Source of the DNA: Christensenella timonensis
GTDB lineage: Bacteria; Bacillota; Clostridia; Christensenellales; Christensenellaceae
Assembly (NCBI RefSeq): GCF_900087015.1
Contig: NZ_FLKP01000002.1
Coordinates: 496,001-560,000, forward strand
Direction: 5' to 3'
DNA length: 64,000 bases
Under the pieces are notes generated by a model. The model had not been told where the DNA came from and did not search any database. It saw only the letters and a program-made list of their open reading frames with translations. Positions within the stretch are counted from its first letter, which is position 1. Each line of letters begins with the position of its first letter. Shown one piece after another: positions 60,347 to 64,000 of the stretch. Made by a program: the position numbers and the translations under genes.

Positions 60347-60973
60347 ATGAGCGAAAAGATATCTCCCGCGGTCATCCGGAGGCTTCCGCGTTATTACAGG
60401 TATCTGGAAGAGCTGGAGGGCAAAGGGATCGACAAGATTTCTTCTTCCCAGATGAGCATAGAAATGAGCCTCAATGCGTCGCAGATCAGGCGCGACCTCA
60501 ATTGCTTTGGCGGCTTTGGGCAGCAGGGTTATGGATATAGCGTGGGCAAGCTGAAAAAGGAGATCGCGCGTATCTTAGGGCTCGATAAGCGCTACAACGT
60601 GATCATCGTCGGCGCAGGGCGTATCGGGCAGGCGCTGCTCGGCTATAAAAACTTCATGCTGGAGGGCTTCAATATCGTTGATATTTTTGACAGCGATCCC
60701 TCGAAGGTCGGTGCGTTCATCGAAGGTCGGATCGTACAGAACGTGGCCAATATGGAAACGTACCTGAAGGACAAGACGATCGATATTGCGATTATTTGTA
60801 CGCCCAAGGAATATGCGCAGCAATCCGCAGACCTGCTCGTGAGCTTCGGCATCAAGGCGATCTGGAATTTTGCGCCTACGGATGTGGCGGTCAGGAGGGG
60901 CGTGGCAGTGGAAAACGTGCATCTTTCCGACAGCCTGTATGTCCTTTCCTATAAATTGAAGGAAAGTATCTGA
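60347..60973 (+). CDS. rex: redox-sensing transcriptional repressor Rex
   Basis: A 208-residue repressor that senses the NADH/NAD+ ratio. The N-terminal winged helix includes ISSSQMSIEMSLNASQIRRDLNCFGGFGQQGYGYSV (36-71). The Rossmann domain has VIIVGAGRIGQALLGY near 85 and a late segment FAPTDVAVRRGVAVENVHLSD. GGAGGG lies 8 bp before the ATG. In Clostridia Rex controls fermentation genes. It is probably co-transcribed with the next gene, 20 bp downstream. Confidence 0.97.
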   Translation: MSEKISPAVIRRLPRYYRYLEELEGKGIDKISSSQMSIEMSLNASQIRRDLNCFGGFGQQGYGYSVGKLKKEIARILGLDKRYNVIIVGAGRIGQALLGYKNFMLEGFNIVDIFDSDPSKVGAFIEGRIVQNVANMETYLKDKTIDIAIICTPKEYAQQSADLLVSFGIKAIWNFAPTDVAVRRGVAVENVHLSDSLYVLSYKLKESI

Positions 60974-60993
60974 AATAAAAGGAAGTAAGGCAT

Positions 60994-61386
60994 ATGAAAT
61001 CATATGAGCTGCAGACCTACCAAAAAGAAGTTTTCATCGATATCACGCGCAGCGTGCGTGAAGCGGTCGCGCGCAGCGGCGTGAACGAGGGCATCGCCGT
61101 GGTGCACTGCCCCCACACGACGGCAGGGATCCTGATCATGGAAAACTCCGACCCGACGGTGCGTGAGGATACGATCAAGGCATTTAACCAGATGATACCG
61201 GCAGAAGAGTTTAAGCACGACAACTTCATCGCGCATTTCAAAGCGGCGATGGCGGGAAACAGCGTGAGCCTGCCCGTTTTCAACGGGCAGTTGAAGCTGG
61301 GGACGTGGCAGGCCGTCTATTTTTGTGAATTTGACGGGCCGCGGCCGCGCAGGAATTATTATGTGACGATCGGGAAATGCGAATAA
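60994..61386 (+). CDS. YjbQ/UPF0047 family protein
   Basis: A 130-residue protein of the YjbQ family; some members show secondary thiamine-phosphate synthase activity. Conserved parts are GIAVVHCPHTTAGILIMENSDPTVREDT near 33-60, the HDNFIAHFKAAMAGNSVSLPV segment with family His residues, and the end LGTWQAVYFCEFDGPRPR. It is cytosolic, trimeric in known structures. Its true cellular role is unsettled. Confidence 0.93.
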   Translation: MKSYELQTYQKEVFIDITRSVREAVARSGVNEGIAVVHCPHTTAGILIMENSDPTVREDTIKAFNQMIPAEEFKHDNFIAHFKAAMAGNSVSLPVFNGQLKLGTWQAVYFCEFDGPRPRRNYYVTIGKCE

Positions 61387-61505
61387 TTTACAACTTGTTC
61401 GCTTTTTCGTGATATTTTAATATTTACATGGCTGGCAGGCATATATTATGATAGATGTAAAATGATCGATGAACAATGGAAAATAAATCGTAAAGAGGTA
61501 AAATA

Positions 61506-63371
61506 ATGTCCGGATTTGAGAACGGTAAAAACGAAGAACGCAAGTTTGGCGAAACTGCGCGGAAAATAGGGGAGACGCCTACGGAAGGACAGCAGGATGC
61601 GCCGCCTGCCGAAGCGGAAAGCAGGCAAGATGCAGCGGCGGCAGGCCAGGCTCCGGTACAGCCGGAAATGAACGAAGACGAAACGACGGTATATGAACCG
61701 CTTAAAGATGCGCCGAAAGAAGCGGCGCAGGCAGAGGCTCCGGCCGCCGCTGCCGGGATCACGGCGGAAAAGGGTTCGGAATCGGGCGGCAGAAACAAAC
61801 TGCACGGCGAAGCGCCCGGCAAGAAAAAATGGGGCGCGAAAAAAATCGTCGTGATAGCGGTGATCATCGTTGCGATCGTTGCGGTCGGCATTACAGGATA
61901 TGCGATGCTGGGCAGCAATAAGGCGCTTACCGGTGAAAACCTGCAGCAGATCATCGACAACGGGACGTTTTACGACGGCGTGAGCATGGCGGGCGTCGAT
62001 CTTTCCGGCAAGACGATAGACGAGGCGAAGCCTGAGGTACAGCAAAAAGAGGATGAATATTTAGCGGGGCTCGCTCTCGATTATTCCGTTGACGGCGATA
62101 CTTATACGCTCAAAGGCGAGCAGTTGGGAGCGAGCGTAGATATCGACGCAGCGCTCAAGAAAGCGATGCTTTACGGCCGGGAGGGGACGTTTGCACAGCG
62201 CAATGCCGCGATCATGGAGGCCAAGGAAAAGGGTGTGGAGATCGAAATGCCTGTTGCATATGACAAGGCGACGATCCTGGCTTCCCTACAGGCCAACGAC
62301 GAAAAAATCAACGTGCCCGCGCAGGATGCGACAGTCGAAGTGACGACGACGAGGGACGAGGATACCCTGATGACGGGTTCCACGATCACCTTAAAAGAGG
62401 AGGTCGTAGGAAAGGAAGTAGACGACAGCGCACTGGCGGAAACGATTTATGCGCAGCTGAGCCAGAACGACTTTACGCCTGTGGCGGCAGAGACCAAGGT
62501 CACGCAGCCTAAATTCACCAAGGCTGACCTTGAGGATCAATATGCGTTGCTGGGAACATACAGTACGGAATATGTGAAATCCGACTTCAACAGGCGGTAT
62601 AATATCTGGAAGATGGCGGATGTGATCAATGGGGTCAAGATCGAGCCGGGCGAGACCTGGTCGATCAATGAAGAAGCCGGCCCGCGTTCGTACGATCGCG
62701 GATGGAAGGCCGCGCCGGGCATCGCGGACGGGAAATACCAGGATGAACCGGGCGGCGGTATCTGCCAGACATCCTCTACGCTGTACAACGCGGTATTGCG
62801 TGCAGAGGTGGAGATCGTGGACCGTTCGCACCATTCCTGGCCGCTTACTTATGTGCCGGGTGGGTTGGACGCGACGATCTCCACGGGTGCGCCGGATTTT
62901 AAAATCAAAAATAATTACGATATCCCGATTTACATCATCGCGAATTGCGACGGACAGAACAGGAACATCGAGATCTCGATCTACGGACCGAAGTTTGAAG
63001 ACGGGCTGACGCGCGATTTTACGTCCAAGGAAGTCGGTTACAGCGATGCAGGGGAACAGATCATCCAGGATCCGACGCTTCCGGAAGGAACGCGCATTGT
63101 GGAACGCGGCTCTCATCCGCGCAGGGTTTTCGACGTGTACAAGCATTGGTATGATGAAAACGGCAAGGAAGTAAAGGTCGAGAAATATTCCACGGAAACG
63201 TACCAGGCGTTCAATTCCATCGTACGCGTGGGGACGGCGCCTGCATCAACGCCGGAGCCGGTTCCGGAGACAACGCCGACGCCGGAAACGACGCCGGCGC
63301 CAGCGCCGGAAACGACACCAACGCCGGAAACGACGCCGGCGCCGGGAACACCGGTCGAGCCTGCTGCCTAA
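61506..63371 (+). CDS. VanW-family membrane-anchored protein 1
   Basis: A 621-residue protein. A disordered cytosolic N-terminus rich in Glu/Ala/Pro (1-110) precedes one membrane helix (about 117-137) and an extracellular part. That part has peptidoglycan-binding-like repeats (140-340; GVDLSGKTIDEAK, MLYGREGTF) and the VanW domain (about 345-510; KMADVINGVKIEPGETWSIN, GGGICQTSSTLYNAVLRAEV). A G5-like region and a Pro/Thr/Glu repeat tail (PETTPTPETTPAPAPETTPT) end the chain. It is likely cell-wall associated; the catalytic role of VanW is unknown. GAGGTAAAATA precedes the ATG. Confidence 0.92.
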   Translation: MSGFENGKNEERKFGETARKIGETPTEGQQDAPPAEAESRQDAAAAGQAPVQPEMNEDETTVYEPLKDAPKEAAQAEAPAAAAGITAEKGSESGGRNKLHGEAPGKKKWGAKKIVVIAVIIVAIVAVGITGYAMLGSNKALTGENLQQIIDNGTFYDGVSMAGVDLSGKTIDEAKPEVQQKEDEYLAGLALDYSVDGDTYTLKGEQLGASVDIDAALKKAMLYGREGTFAQRNAAIMEAKEKGVEIEMPVAYDKATILASLQANDEKINVPAQDATVEVTTTRDEDTLMTGSTITLKEEVVGKEVDDSALAETIYAQLSQNDFTPVAAETKVTQPKFTKADLEDQYALLGTYSTEYVKSDFNRRYNIWKMADVINGVKIEPGETWSINEEAGPRSYDRGWKAAPGIADGKYQDEPGGGICQTSSTLYNAVLRAEVEIVDRSHHSWPLTYVPGGLDATISTGAPDFKIKNNYDIPIYIIANCDGQNRNIEISIYGPKFEDGLTRDFTSKEVGYSDAGEQIIQDPTLPEGTRIVERGSHPRRVFDVYKHWYDENGKEVKVEKYSTETYQAFNSIVRVGTAPASTPEPVPETTPTPETTPAPAPETTPTPETTPAPGTPVEPAA

Positions 63372-63387
63372 GGCCAACAGGAAATCA

Positions 63388-63417
63388 AAGGGCTTGTTTT
63401 ACAACAAGCCTTTTTTC
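63388..63417 (+). terminator. terminator after VanW protein 1
   Basis: GGCTTGTT and AACAAGCC with a TTAC loop, followed by six T. Confidence 0.9.
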
Positions 63418-63464
63418 TTTTCGCAGCCGATTTATGAAAATTTTCTGAATACCCGGAAGAATTG

Positions 63465-63493
63465 TTTACAACCCCGGGTGCATACGTTATATT
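63465..63493 (+). promoter_or_regulatory. promoter of VanW protein 2
   Basis: TTTACA (63465-63470), an exact 17-bp spacer and TATATT (63488-63493), 46 bp before the ATG. Confidence 0.7.
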
Positions 63494-63539
63494 TATAAGG
63501 TATACTTGAAATACTTAGCTTTTTTGGGAGAAAGACACT

Positions 63540-64000
63540 ATGAAATATTACAGGCCCGTCAGGGGACATAGGGTAGTGAACAAGAAAAGGATTGCAATAT
63601 TTGGGGTGGCGGTGGCTGTCGCGGTTGTTGCAATCATTTTTTGTGTGTACATGTTTTCAGAGGTCAAGCTGACGGACGAAAAAGAGCAGGAACTGTTTAC
63701 GACAGGGACGTTTTTGGAAGGCGTTTCGGTCGACGGGATAGACCTGGGAGGCCTTACCTACGCGCAGGGCGAGGAGAAGGTCAAAGCATCGGTAGACAGT
63801 ATGCTCAGTGATAATAAAATAGAGTACACCGTACAGGAAACCGCGTATTCCTACAGCCTGCCGGATGCGGGCTTGTCGGTGGATTATGAAACGCCCCTAA
63901 GGGAAGCCATGCTCTACGGCAGGGAAGGAACGCGCTGGGACTTGCAGTTCAAAAAAACGGAACCGAAGGACTGGCCGCTTGATTACGTGTTCGACGAAAC
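63540..64000 (+). CDS. VanW-family protein 2, N-terminal part (cut by window end)
   Basis: At least 153 residues; the frame is open at the window edge. A short basic N-terminus is followed by a membrane helix (about 18-41) and the same peptidoglycan-binding-like repeat as the upstream protein: FLEGVSVDGIDLGGLTYAQGEEKV and AMLYGREGTRWD. It lacks the long disordered N-terminus of its neighbour. The VanW domain itself would lie beyond the window, so this assignment rests on similarity to the paralogue. GGGAG lies 9 bp before the ATG. Confidence 0.8.
   Translation, partial: MKYYRPVRGHRVVNKKRIAIFGVAVAVAVVAIIFCVYMFSEVKLTDEKEQELFTTGTFLEGVSVDGIDLGGLTYAQGEEKVKASVDSMLSDNKIEYTVQETAYSYSLPDAGLSVDYETPLREAMLYGREGTRWDLQFKKTEPKDWPLDYVFDE

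Noticed and set aside
1-64000. Search for insertion sequences, phage genes, integrases and CRISPR arrays
   Set aside because: No transposase, integrase, structural phage gene or regularly spaced repeat is visible; the encapsulin shares the HK97 fold but has its ferritin cargo and no phage neighbours.

Overview
The window reads as chromosomal DNA of a Gram-positive-type anaerobe of the class Clostridia with roughly balanced base composition. Supporting signs are strong AGGAGG ribosome sites, TTGACA/TATAAT-type promoters, a T-box leader, a Rex repressor, DUF1836 and VanW proteins, a full Kdp system and SPFH/NfeD genes. A Christensenellaceae-like host is a guess. I see no phage, transposon or CRISPR array.

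Layout. (1) Bases 1-7271: sugar locus A. It begins with the 3' end of a LacI-type regulator that carries an extra domain matching the transporter's own binding protein. A TIM-barrel sugar isomerase/epimerase, the binding lipoprotein, a Gfo/Idh/MocA dehydrogenase, a double ABC ATPase and one permease follow. (2) 7300-27500: mostly housekeeping genes: nitroreductase-like, amino acid kinase, MBL hydrolase, transketolase, ileS with an Ile T-box, a giant GGDEF/EAL/PAS protein, rarA, serC-serA, ybaK-like, an MFS carrier, a two-gene encapsulin/encapsulated-ferritin operon and an isochorismatase-family hydrolase. (3) 27600-38750: sugar locus B. It holds an HTH protein, a divergent DhaK, an RpiB-like isomerase, an FGGY kinase, a binding protein, a double ATPase, two permeases, a SIS isomerase, a canonical DhaK and DhaL. 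(4) 38700-40590: patatin, tRNA-Thr(GGT), and a roughly 580-nt transcript with its own promoter and terminator, no credible ORF and many local helices. This is probably a large structured RNA that I cannot assign to a class. (5) 40597-46665: a cell-envelope glycosylation cassette, a DUF308 protein, a ferredoxin-like protein behind a CRP/FNR-like site, and a small protein. (6) 46800-54835: kdpFABCDE. (7) 54833-64000: flotillin-like SPFH protein with an apparent frameshift, NfeD, DUF1836, a second Gfo/Idh, two zinc-ribbon/DUF4190 paralogues, rex, YjbQ and two tandem VanW proteins, the last cut by the window edge.

How it works together. Both sugar loci pair an RbsABC/Lsr-type importer with cytoplasmic isomerases, dehydrogenases or kinases. 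Locus A looks like a route through an oxidised (keto) sugar. Locus B looks like a route through phosphorylated short or branched ketoses, possibly tetruloses or apulose. Substrates are inferred, not shown. Hairpins between binding-protein genes and downstream transporter genes probably set high binding-protein expression. The most unusual items are the regulator/binding-protein fusion, the orphan large RNA, the unequal DhaK pair sharing one DhaL, the SPFH frameshift, and a 16-bp palindrome centred about 41 bp upstream of the predicted start of the ferredoxin transcript.
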